From an uncultured Bacteroides sp. (GTDB taxonomy: Bacteria > Bacteroidota > Bacteroidia > Bacteroidales > Bacteroidaceae): a stretch of 39,995 nt of DNA. The translations under genes were made by a program, and so were the position numbers. Below the pieces are notes generated by a model that was not told the origin of the DNA, made no database searches, and saw only the letters and a program-made list of their open reading frames with translations. The stretch is from contig CAUEFX010000040.1 in NCBI GenBank assembly GCA_958477465.1, forward strand, positions 1 to 39,995, written 5' to 3'. Of this stretch, positions 1 through 6,993 are shown piece after piece (position 1 is the stretch's first letter; each line of letters opens with the position of its first letter).

Positions 1-100
1 TTATGCAAGCTAACTGTGTAAATTTAACATACCCACAGGGTTTTCGGACTGACCCTGGATATCCCCGACGAAATGGCGGAGAAGGTATAGTTTTTTTTAT

Positions 101-147
101 AAAAAAGAAAAACGGAATAATTAATTGACTTGCAATTAATTATTCCG
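101..147 (-). terminator. Intrinsic terminator of the initiator tRNA
   Basis: A perfect 14-bp inverted repeat (113-126 with 134-147, loop of 7) is followed on the minus strand by an almost unbroken T run (112 down to 101). It lies 10 bases past the tRNA 3' end, so it fits termination of the minus-strand tRNA transcript. On the plus strand no T run follows, so it should act in one direction only. Confidence 0.8.
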
Positions 148-157
148 TATATGTTTG

Positions 158-230
<73 letters not shown>

Positions 231-244
231 ATGTTTTGTGAGTG

Positions 245-275
245 CAAAGGTACAGCTTCTGAATTAATAAACAAA
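245..275 (-). promoter_or_regulatory. Promoter of tRNA-fMet
   Basis: On the minus strand there is TTTG (272-275), exactly 19 bases, then TACCTTTG (245-252), a full match to the Bacteroides TTTG/TAnnTTTG consensus. Transcription should begin near 238, about 8 bases before the mature tRNA 5' end at 230. Confidence 0.85.
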
Positions 276-402
276 TTATTTCTTGATTATTTTTCTAAAA
301 TAATATCTGTTCTATTGTATTTGGTTGATAATTAATGAAATAAAAACTGATATTTTTATTCGCATATATTAATATACAATTGTTAATAATCTCGTGTTTT
401 TC

Positions 403-433
403 TTGTATGGTAGAAAGAAAAGAATTACTTTTG
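403..433 (+). promoter_or_regulatory. Promoter of the TetR-fabG operon
   Basis: TTG at 403-405, 20 bases, then TACTTTTG at 426-433 matches the Bacteroides promoter layout. The predicted start near 440 gives a leader of about 28 bases before the ATG at 468. Confidence 0.7.
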
Positions 434-442
434 CTCAAAGTA
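426..442. promoter_or_regulatory. Candidate operator (inverted repeat over the promoter)
   Basis: TACTTT (426-431), a 5-base spacer and AAAGTA (437-442) form a perfect 6-5-6 inverted repeat. It covers the -7 element and the predicted start site of the operon whose first gene encodes a TetR-type repressor. TetR proteins usually bind palindromes of this size in their own promoters, so autorepression is a reasonable inference. Half of the palindrome is the promoter consensus itself, so chance symmetry is possible. Confidence 0.35.
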
Positions 443-467
443 TTCAGCAATGTGCAATTAATAACCT

Positions 468-1058
468 ATGACCGTATCAAAAACAAAAGCCAGATTAGTT
501 GATGTCGCCCGTCAGCTGTTTGCAAAGATGGGAGTGGAGAATACCACAATGAATGATATAGCCCTCGCTTCCAAAAAAGGCAGGAGAACTCTCTATACCT
601 ATTTTAAGAGTAAGGATGAGATTTATTTGGCAGTTGTCGAGTCTGAGTTGGATATACTCTCGGACATGATGAAACGGGTGGCGGATAAGGACATTTCACC
701 GGATGAAAAGATTATCGAGATGATTTATACACGTCTGGATGCAGTGAAAGAGGTGGTATATCGTAATGGTACGTTGCGTGCAAACTTTTTCCGCGATATA
801 TGGAGAGTGGAGAAAGTCCGTAAGAGGTTTGATGCCAAGGAAATAATGCTCTTTAAGGGAGTGTTGCAGGAAGGAAAAGATAAAGGGGTGTTCTGCATAG
901 ACGATGTGGATATGACGGCTTCATTGGTGCATTATTGTGTGAAAGGTATAGAAGTTCCTTATATTCGCGGTCATATAGGGGCCAATCTGGATACGGAAAC
1001 CCGGAAAAAATATGTAGCCAATATTGTATTTGGCGCACTTCATAGAACAGAAATTTAA
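468..1058 (+). CDS. TetR/AcrR-family transcriptional regulator
   Basis: A 196-residue protein with a typical TetR N-terminal DNA-binding domain. Helix 1 is around residues 6-22, and the helix-turn-helix around 27-47 ends in the family signature TLYTYFKSK (41-49). The remainder is a divergent all-helical ligand-binding and dimerisation domain of normal length, so the inducer cannot be read from sequence. It is the first gene of an operon, 16 bases upstream of fabG, and an inverted repeat covers its promoter. The context suggests local control of the fatty-acid reductase gene or response to an acyl or hydrophobic ligand; this is inference. The start follows a good promoter and no better upstream ATG is seen. 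Confidence 0.88.
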   Translation: MTVSKTKARLVDVARQLFAKMGVENTTMNDIALASKKGRRTLYTYFKSKDEIYLAVVESELDILSDMMKRVADKDISPDEKIIEMIYTRLDAVKEVVYRNGTLRANFFRDIWRVEKVRKRFDAKEIMLFKGVLQEGKDKGVFCIDDVDMTASLVHYCVKGIEVPYIRGHIGANLDTETRKKYVANIVFGALHRTEI

Positions 1059-1074
1059 TTAAAATCAATTTAGT

Positions 1075-1821
1075 ATGGGATTATTAACAGGAAAGACAGC
1101 TATTGTAACCGGTGCCGCTCGTGGTATTGGTAAGGCTATCGCTTTAAAATTCGCTTCAGAAGGAGCTAACATTGCATTCACGGATCTCGTGATTGATGAA
1201 AATGCAGAAAATACAGCTAAGGAAATAGAAGCAATGGGCGTAAAGGTCAAAGGATACGCCTCGAATGCGGCCAATTTTGAAGATACTGAAAAGGTCGTAG
1301 CGGAAATCCACAAAGATTTTGACCGTATTGATATATTGGTAAACAATGCCGGTATCACGCGTGACGGGCTGATGATGCGCATGAGCGAACAGCAATGGGA
1401 CATGGTAATCAATGTGAATCTGAAGTCTGCCTTCAATTTCATTCATGCTTGTACACCGGTTATGATGCGTCAGAGATCCGGAAGTATCATTAATATGGCT
1501 TCTGTGGTAGGTGTTCACGGAAATGCCGGACAGGCCAATTACTCAGCATCAAAGGCCGGTATGATTGGTTTGGCTAAGTCCATAGCACAGGAATTGGGCT
1601 CTCGTGGAATTCGTGCCAATGCCATTGCTCCGGGCTTTATCATCACAGATATGACAGCTGCCCTGCCTGAAGAAGTGAAAGCGGAATGGGCAAAGAAAAT
1701 ACCTTTGCGCCGTGGAGGAACTCCCGAAGATGTTGCTAATATCGCGACATTCCTGGCTTCGGATATGTCTGCTTATGTATCCGGTCAGGTGATTCAGGTA
1801 GATGGTGGTATGAATATGTAA
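1075..1821 (+). CDS. fabG: 3-oxoacyl-ACP reductase FabG (SDR family)
   Basis: A 248-residue classical short-chain dehydrogenase/reductase with all key elements: nucleotide-binding TGAARGIG (12-19), NNAG (90-93), catalytic Asn114, Ser143, Tyr156 and Lys160 in the YSASK motif, and the PG(F) segment after strand 6. Length and the C-terminal VDGG segment match FabG, which reduces 3-oxoacyl-ACP to 3-hydroxyacyl-ACP with NADPH in fatty-acid elongation. It sits between a TetR regulator (16 bases upstream) and a pseudouridine synthase (8 bases downstream), so it is probably co-transcribed with both. SDR paralogues are numerous, so another 3-oxoacyl or sugar substrate cannot be fully excluded, but the match to FabG is strong over the whole length. 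Confidence 0.92.
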   Translation: MGLLTGKTAIVTGAARGIGKAIALKFASEGANIAFTDLVIDENAENTAKEIEAMGVKVKGYASNAANFEDTEKVVAEIHKDFDRIDILVNNAGITRDGLMMRMSEQQWDMVINVNLKSAFNFIHACTPVMMRQRSGSIINMASVVGVHGNAGQANYSASKAGMIGLAKSIAQELGSRGIRANAIAPGFIITDMTAALPEEVKAEWAKKIPLRRGGTPEDVANIATFLASDMSAYVSGQVIQVDGGMNM

Positions 1822-1829
1822 GATACCCC

Positions 1830-2501
1830 ATGACCGTCGTATACGAAGACAATCATATAATTGTAGTCAATAAGACCGCTTCCGAGATTGTTCAGGGAGA
1901 TAAAACTGGGGATACGCCTCTTTCCGAAACTGTGAAACAGTATATAAAGGAGAAGTATGCGAAGCCCGGTAATGTCTTCATCGGTGTAACTCACCGGCTG
2001 GACCGCCCCGTAAGCGGTCTTGTTATTTTTGCAAAGACCAGTAAGGCCTTGTCCCGCTTGAACGAGATGTTCAAGAACAGTGAGGTGAAGAAGACTTATT
2101 GGGCGATAGTGAAAGAGGCTCCCAAAGAGCCGGAAGGCGAATTGGTGCATTTCCTGGTGCGTAACGAAAAGCAGAATAAGAGTTATGCCTATGAAAAGGA
2201 AGTGCCTGGTAGTAAAAAGGCTATTCTGCATTATCGTCTTATCGGGCGTTCGCAAAATTATTATCTTTTGGAGGTCGATCTTAAAACCGGTCGTCACCAT
2301 CAGATACGTTGCCAGTTGGCCAAGATGGGATGCCCTATTAAGGGAGATTTGAAATATGGTTTTCCCCGTTCCAATCCGGATGGCAGTATCTGTCTGCATG
2401 CACGCCATGTGCATTTCATTCATCCGGTATCCAAAGAAGTGATAGAACTGGACGCACCTGTTCCGACAGGAAATTTGTGGAATGGGTTCGAGATGCTTTA
2501 G
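1830..2501 (+). CDS. RluA-family RNA pseudouridine synthase
   Basis: A 223-residue protein with the RluA catalytic motif HRLDRPVSG at 55-63 (Asp58 being the nucleophile) and the conserved later segments KTGRHHQIR and L.A..V.F.HP. The family isomerises uridine to pseudouridine in rRNA or tRNA. There is no N-terminal S4 domain, which places it with the short RluA/RluC-like forms; the target nucleotide cannot be predicted. The ATG lies 8 bases after the fabG stop, so it is the third gene of the operon, which ends at a strong terminator about 35 bases downstream. Confidence 0.9.
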   Translation: MTVVYEDNHIIVVNKTASEIVQGDKTGDTPLSETVKQYIKEKYAKPGNVFIGVTHRLDRPVSGLVIFAKTSKALSRLNEMFKNSEVKKTYWAIVKEAPKEPEGELVHFLVRNEKQNKSYAYEKEVPGSKKAILHYRLIGRSQNYYLLEVDLKTGRHHQIRCQLAKMGCPIKGDLKYGFPRSNPDGSICLHARHVHFIHPVSKEVIELDAPVPTGNLWNGFEML

Positions 2502-2535
2502 AATTTCGAGATGTTTTAAAATAATGATGCACAAC

Positions 2536-2578
2536 AAAAAGCCATCCCTTGAATAGACAGAAGTGGGGATGGCTTTTT
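2536..2578. terminator. Bidirectional intrinsic terminator
   Basis: A 13-bp perfect inverted repeat (2536-2548 with 2566-2578) with an A run on the left arm and a T run on the right. It sits between the plus-strand fabG operon and the convergent small minus-strand gene, and can terminate both. Confidence 0.88.
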
Positions 2579-2593
2579 CTTTAGATAGTGTGC

Positions 2594-2869
2594 TTACTGT
2601 TGTTCGGCAGACTGAGCAGGAGTTTCTGTTGAAGCGGGTGCATCGTTAGCCGGGGTGCTCTGTGCCGGTTCTTCAGTTTTCGGCTCTTCTGCTTTGGGCT
2701 CTTCAGACTTCGGTTCTTCCTTTGCCGGCTCAGAAGTTGTCGTTTCCTCTGTGCTTTCTGTTTTTTCGGTTGCAGGCTGAGGCTTAACAGGATCCTGAGC
2801 CATTGCAAAGGTTGAACCACCACAAACAAACATAAACATTGCTACTGCTACTAATACTGACTTTTTCAT
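2594..2869 (-). CDS. Small secreted Glu/Pro/Thr-rich protein
   Basis: A 91-residue hypothetical protein. Residues 1-24 form a clear Sec signal peptide (MKKS, hydrophobic core, cleavage after AMA). The mature part is low complexity: alternating Glu, Pro, Thr, Ser and Ala with EEPK-type pentads around residues 50-68, highly acidic and without Cys, Trp or other hydrophobic residues, so presumably disordered in the periplasm or outside the cell. No family is recognised. The signal peptide, the clean start and the shared downstream terminator support it as a real gene. Its repeats could vary in number between strains. Confidence 0.7.
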   Translation of the reverse strand: MKKSVLVAVAMFMFVCGGSTFAMAQDPVKPQPATEKTESTEETTTSEPAKEEPKSEEPKAEEPKTEEPAQSTPANDAPASTETPAQSAEQQ

Positions 2870-3011
2870 AATTATATGTATTTGGGTTTATTATATTGTT
2901 GGGCATTGCTGCTCAACGTTGACAATAGAATAAAATCAGGTAACTATATACAATCTTACAGTATAATCCTTGTTAAAATATAAAATATTTTTATTGTAAT
3001 ATAAATTATAT

Positions 3012-3149
3012 ATGGAAGATAAAAAATCAGTTTGTGTAGTTGTCACTTGCTATGAACTTGCAAAGAAAGCAAAATCAGTAGGAATGACAGAAGAGCAATT
3101 TGTAGACATTTATTTGAATAAAGTAAAGTATATATATTCATCAAAATAG
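3012..3149 (+). CDS. Possible 45-residue hypothetical protein
   Basis: An ORF starting ATGGAAGAT encodes 45 residues with a mixed, soluble-looking composition (helical middle part, KKAKSVGMTEEQF). It has no recognisable family, no signal peptide and no clear promoter. It ends just before the truncated barrel fragment at 3163, so it may be a remnant of the same decayed region rather than a working gene. Confidence 0.3.
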   Translation: MEDKKSVCVVVTCYELAKKAKSVGMTEEQFVDIYLNKVKYIYSSK

Positions 3150-3162
3150 TAAATTAAAGGAT

Positions 3163-3495
3163 TTGAAGGTTGTATTTCAATATTTCGATATTCCTTTACT
3201 GTTTAAGTATTCGCTTTTTGAAAGTCTATATTTACATATTGGGCCACAATTAGGATTTCAGTTGGATAGAATGCCTTATTATGACAATGAGAAGCAGAGT
3301 TCCGCGAAATTAGGAGAAAAGCAAAGGATTGATTCCGGTATAATTGTGGGTTCCGGTTATTCGTTTAAGAATGGTGTTTTTGTTGAGGGTGAATATCTGA
3401 TCGGATTAAGGGGCTGTTATAAAAATGTCGTTGGATTTCGTAATAGATCTTTGCAAATATCTATCGGTTATATTGGGAATTTAGTGACAAAATAA
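3163..3495 (+). pseudogene. Truncated outer-membrane beta-barrel protein (C-terminal part)
   Basis: The frame encodes about 110 residues resembling the C-terminal half of the small outer-membrane barrel family common in Bacteroidetes (OMP_b-brl type). It has the FDIPLLFKYSL segment, a LHIGPQLGF strand pair, alternating aromatic/polar strands and a terminal strand ending in IGYIGNLVTK. Family members normally begin with a signal peptide and about 80 more residues. Here there is no ATG (only TTG at 3163), no signal sequence, and an in-frame stop at 3124-3126. The simplest reading is a 5'-deleted remnant. The surrounding 2880-3600 stretch is AT-rich and gene-poor. Confidence 0.6.
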
Positions 3496-3557
3496 GAATA
3501 TTGTTATTCTGCATCAATTCATTTTATAGATAAGTCTTTAAGTTTCATAAGTATAAC

Positions 3558-3588
3558 TTGCGTAACTTAAATTATTTTATTATATTTG
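3558..3588 (+). promoter_or_regulatory. Promoter of the fasciclin/SusD-like lipoprotein
   Basis: TTG at 3558-3560, 20 bases, then TATATTTG at 3581-3588, as in the Bacteroides consensus. Transcription from about 3595 favours the ATG at 3616 over the GTG at 3607 as start codon. Confidence 0.65.
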
Positions 3589-3615
3589 CTGTGTTAATTT
3601 TAAATTGTGGTATTT

Positions 3616-5412
3616 ATGAAAAGTAAACTATTCATGTTCTTATGCGGAATGTTAGTTTGTTTCATTTTTGCATGTTCTGATGAGGAACAAGAACAACAAG
3701 CACCCCCAAAAGAAACTCCTCAGGTAGTAAAAGATGTAGTAGAGGCTTTGGAAGAAACAGTTCCACAAGCCAGTGATTTTATTGACGTTTTAAAACAAAC
3801 CGATTTGGCTGATGTAACAGCTGAAAAGTTGACTGTCTTTGCTGTCAGAAATGAAACGACGACAAGGGCAAATACTGAATTGGATACCGTTTCTGTGAAG
3901 CGTCACATCGTTGTTGGAAACTATAAGAAAGATGACTTGACAGATGGTCAGGAACTCACGTGCGTTAGTGGAGATAAATTATTGGTGTCCAAAATCAATG
4001 ACGAGGTGTCTGTCAATGGGGTTATCATCATTGGAAAAGCAATATCTGCAGGCGACAGCTATATTTATATTGTTCCCGAGGTGATTCCCGGACGTGGAGA
4101 GGCTCCAACCCTACATGAAACGACTTTTAAAGTTTGGAATTTGTTGGCCTACAACTATCAAGAGGAAAAAGAACCGTTGGCAGAAGTAACCATAAAGGTG
4201 TTCAATAACTTCAGGGACTCTTTGGGGAATTATGTAACAAACTCTTTGGGAGAAGTTGTAATCAGCCATGCCTCAGATACAATTTTCTACCAATTGGAGA
4301 AAGATGGATTTCAAATGTATGTAGATTACAACGGAGACGGTGTTGCTACTTCTGATGAATTGAAAGAAGGAGAAAGTGTCTTGGTTTATGATGGCAGCAA
4401 CAAAAAAATGACTCAGGAGTGCTTTATGAAAGAGACCAAAGATCAGGAACAGGTTATGAAAGTCGGTGAAGCACAAGAGCAATGGAAATTGCAGATGCAG
4501 AATTTCTATTCTCAAAACCGGGCATTAAACCAGCAGCTGGCGTATGGATATGGGGGCTTTTCTTTTGAATATGTTGAATATGCCTCGGAAGCCTATTGGA
4601 AAGATGCTTATAGGGCGATAGATTTAGGGCTTCAGTTACAGAAAGCAGCGGTAAATGCAACTGTTGATATGGAATTGTGGAACACCCTTTCTCTAAGTAT
4701 AAAAATAGATATGGGGTTGATCTATAGTGATGTATTAGGATATTACGGCCAGCTTCTTTTCAAGAATTCGCTTGATAGTGAACCGACGCCTGATGTAAAT
4801 GCCTTGTATGCTTATCTGGACGAATTGATAGCGCTTGGTAATGGCAGTAAATCCAAAGGGGCTTCTCAAGCAATAGTTGCACGGGTACGGTTAAATCAGA
4901 AAGACTACCAGAGAGTATATCAGGAATGCAAGAGTATCATAGAGGGTGGAAATTATAGTTTATCCGCAGAGGATGTTTTTGCCACAGCAGACAACAAGGC
5001 TGTAGTTTGGGGAGGTTATAATGAAACCGATTCTATTTCTCAGTTGGGCAAGGGACTTTATTTCCATCCGATACGTTATGTGGAAGTATTACTGATGACT
5101 GCCGAAGCTGCCAATGAAATAGGTATGAGAGAAGAGGCAATTGCTTGTTTGAATCAGATAGTAATCTCCAAAGGGCAGACAGCCATAGCTCCTTTAGATG
5201 CTACTGTTGAGGATATCAGAGGATATATCCGGCAATTGTTTGAGCAAGAACTGAGGAATGAAGGACTGGAATATTCAACTTGGAGGAGATGGGAAGTTAT
5301 TGCTTCAAAACTGAAAGATATTCCAGGCTATAAGGCTCATAACTCTTTGTTGCCGATACCTCAGGAAGCACTTAACGAATATCCTTCGCTAACACAGAAT
5401 GCGGGATATTGA
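3616..5412 (+). CDS. Lipoprotein with fasciclin-like, EF-hand-like and SusD-like regions
   Basis: A 598-residue lipoprotein (lipobox ending at Cys20). Residues about 52-157 look like a FAS1/fasciclin domain: a DFIDVLKQTDLAD helix, a LTVFAVRNE strand, then VKRHIV, a LTCVSGDKL hairpin and the closing VNGV..I and YIYIVPEV strands. About 165-270 is beta-rich with an EF-hand-like loop (237-248, DYNGDGVATSDE). About 315-598 resembles RagB/SusD: W.DAYRAI helix, TPR-like helices, and the diagnostic C-terminus LLPIPQEALN...LTQNAGY. SusD proteins are surface glycan-binding partners of SusC transporters, but no susC is adjacent, and the SusD part is shorter than usual. Promoter at 3558 and terminator at 5438 make it a single-gene unit. 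A surface adhesin or binding role is inference. Confidence 0.75.
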   Translation: MKSKLFMFLCGMLVCFIFACSDEEQEQQAPPKETPQVVKDVVEALEETVPQASDFIDVLKQTDLADVTAEKLTVFAVRNETTTRANTELDTVSVKRHIVVGNYKKDDLTDGQELTCVSGDKLLVSKINDEVSVNGVIIIGKAISAGDSYIYIVPEVIPGRGEAPTLHETTFKVWNLLAYNYQEEKEPLAEVTIKVFNNFRDSLGNYVTNSLGEVVISHASDTIFYQLEKDGFQMYVDYNGDGVATSDELKEGESVLVYDGSNKKMTQECFMKETKDQEQVMKVGEAQEQWKLQMQNFYSQNRALNQQLAYGYGGFSFEYVEYASEAYWKDAYRAIDLGLQLQKAAVNATVDMELWNTLSLSIKIDMGLIYSDVLGYYGQLLFKNSLDSEPTPDVNALYAYLDELIALGNGSKSKGASQAIVARVRLNQKDYQRVYQECKSIIEGGNYSLSAEDVFATADNKAVVWGGYNETDSISQLGKGLYFHPIRYVEVLLMTAEAANEIGMREEAIACLNQIVISKGQTAIAPLDATVEDIRGYIRQLFEQELRNEGLEYSTWRRWEVIASKLKDIPGYKAHNSLLPIPQEALNEYPSLTQNAGY

Positions 5413-5437
5413 TAACAGAAATACGCAATTGTAATTG

Positions 5438-5486
5438 AAACAGTGTCGGCAAGTTATAATGAGAACTGTGCCGACACTGTTTTTTA
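5438..5486 (+). terminator. Intrinsic terminator after the SusD-like gene
   Basis: A perfect 14-bp stem (5438-5451 with 5469-5482) is followed by a T run to about 5486, 25 bases after the stop codon. The A residues on the left arm may let it also serve the convergent response-regulator gene. Confidence 0.85.
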
Positions 5487-5522
5487 TAAATTTCTTTCTA
5501 TCTGATCCCGTGTACCGCAGTA

Positions 5523-6902
5523 TCACAATTCAATTCCGTACAGTTTCAGCTTGTTGTACAATGTCTTTCTGTCTATATTCAATAGCTGTGCAGCACGGCT
5601 TTTGTTGTTTCCGGTTTGTCTCAGTGCTTCAAGGATGTGCTGCTTTTCCGTTTCTTCGTTTTTCAAGGCGATATTGGAACTGTGATAGGAAAGGGGCGTC
5701 TCAAGTATTTCCGTTCCCAAATCCATGGGGGTGATGAAACTGCCTTGTGCAAGTAGCGTAGCACGTTTAACGATATTCTTCATTTGGCGTAAATTGCCCG
5801 GCCAGTGATAGTTGAGCAGTGCTTGTGATGCTTTGGCGTCAAAACCGATTAGTTGTTTATCCAGTTCCTTGTTGGCTTGGTCTAAAAAGAAATTGGCAAA
5901 CAGGAGGATATCCTCTCCCCGTTCTTTTAAGGTTGGCATTTGCAATGTGAATTCATTGATGCGGTGATACAGATCTTCGCGGAATGTACCTTTCTCGATG
6001 GCTTGCTCCAGATTCTCATTGGTGGCGGAAACAAGGCGTATGTCGACAGCGATTTCCTGATTGGAACCTACCGGCCGTATTCTACGTTCTTGCAGGGCGC
6101 GAAGTAATTGTATTTGTACTTCATAACTCAGATTTCCTATCTCATCGAGGAAAATGGTTCCTCCGTTGGCTGCAACGAATGCTCCTGTCTTATCGGTCAG
6201 TGCACCGGTGAACGAACCTTTGATATGACCGAAAAATTCAGAGGCGGCCAGCTCCTTGGGAATGGAACCGCAATCTATTGCGATAAAGGGCTTGTCTGCC
6301 CGTTTGCTCAGTTGGTGAATGCGATGGGCAACATACTCTTTTCCTGTGCCGCTGGCACCGTTAATGAGTACGGACATATTGGTAGGGGCAACCAAACCTA
6401 CATAGTTGTACAATTGCTTGGCTGCATCACTCTCACCTTCCAAATAGGCATTGGCTTCGGCTTTAGAACCCGCTGTCTTGCTTTGGAAACCGGTTGTAGC
6501 CTTGCCGGATGTCGTTTTGTCTGGAACGTGAGCATTTTCTTCCTTTTCTTCCAATGCTTCCGACATTTTTTTGAGGAGTTCATCGGGATTTACCGGTTTG
6601 GCTATATAATCCCGGGCGCCTAACTTGATGGCTTGTACGGCCGATTGTATATCTGCATATCCTGTCATGATAATCAAGGGGATATTCAAGGACTGTTTGT
6701 TCATCCACATCAGCAGATGAATGCCGTCTTGGTCGGGTAGACGGAGATCGGATAGGATAAGGTCGGGTGTGTGGGTTTCGATATGCTTTTTGGCACGGGC
6801 AATGTTACTGACTGAAGTTACTTCAAATCCCTTTTTCCCTAACCATGTTTTCAGCATCATGCCGAAAGTTATATCATCTTCAACTATTAATATGGATTTC
6901 AT
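5523..6902 (-). CDS. Sigma-54-dependent response regulator (NtrC family)
   Basis: A 459-residue regulator with three modules. The receiver (1-~120) has the acidic pocket VEDD, phospho-acceptor Asp52 in LSDLRLPD, Thr80 and Lys102. The AAA+ domain (about 145-380) has Walker A GASGTGKE, Walker B GGTIFLDE and a sigma-54 contact loop reading GSFTGA instead of the usual GAFTGA. The Fis-type HTH (about 417-459) contains NNKSRAAQLL. It activates RNA polymerase carrying RpoN. The start at 6902 is chosen because the -7 box at 6932-6939 puts transcription near 6926, leaving too little leader for an ATG at 6920 that would add six residues. No kinase is adjacent; the hybrid kinase 3.5 kb away on the other strand, which ends in an Hpt domain, is a candidate partner (inference). 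Confidence 0.9.
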   Translation of the reverse strand: MKSILIVEDDITFGMMLKTWLGKKGFEVTSVSNIARAKKHIETHTPDLILSDLRLPDQDGIHLLMWMNKQSLNIPLIIMTGYADIQSAVQAIKLGARDYIAKPVNPDELLKKMSEALEEKEENAHVPDKTTSGKATTGFQSKTAGSKAEANAYLEGESDAAKQLYNYVGLVAPTNMSVLINGASGTGKEYVAHRIHQLSKRADKPFIAIDCGSIPKELAASEFFGHIKGSFTGALTDKTGAFVAANGGTIFLDEIGNLSYEVQIQLLRALQERRIRPVGSNQEIAVDIRLVSATNENLEQAIEKGTFREDLYHRINEFTLQMPTLKERGEDILLFANFFLDQANKELDKQLIGFDAKASQALLNYHWPGNLRQMKNIVKRATLLAQGSFITPMDLGTEILETPLSYHSSNIALKNEETEKQHILEALRQTGNNKSRAAQLLNIDRKTLYNKLKLYGIEL

Positions 6903-6931
6903 GATACCAGCTTTAGCCATTTTGTAGGTTG

Positions 6932-6939
6932 CAAAGGTA
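6932..6939 (-). promoter_or_regulatory. -7 element of the response-regulator promoter
   Basis: TACCTTTG on the minus strand matches TAnnTTTG exactly. No good TTTG is found 19-21 bases upstream. It lies only 21 bases from the divergent -7 box of the cyclophilin gene, so the two promoters overlap and may compete. Confidence 0.5.
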
Positions 6940-6960
6940 AGAGGTTTTAGATGAAAATCG

Positions 6961-6968
6961 TATATTTG
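6961..6968 (+). promoter_or_regulatory. -7 element of the cyclophilin promoter
   Basis: TATATTTG matches TAnnTTTG and sits 25 bases before the ATG at 6994. The -33 element is not evident. It is back to back with the response-regulator promoter. Confidence 0.5.
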
Positions 6969-6993
6969 CAAACTTAAATTAAATGAAAGTGTT

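Noticed and set aside
27..90. A short plus-strand frame ending at TAG 88-90 whose peptide ends LTLDIPDEMAEKV, resembling the end or start of a small protein
   Set aside because: It has no start codon and a stop at 25-27 in the same frame. It is too short to tell from chance, and the window edge hides any upstream context.
1794..2537. A 247-codon minus-strand frame opposite the pseudouridine synthase
   Set aside because: It is the shadow of a well-supported gene with catalytic motifs on the plus strand, and its product has no coherent domain.
5523..6971. A longer N-terminus for the response regulator beginning at 6971
   Set aside because: It would extend across the regulator's own promoter, and family members begin at the ILIVEDD strand.
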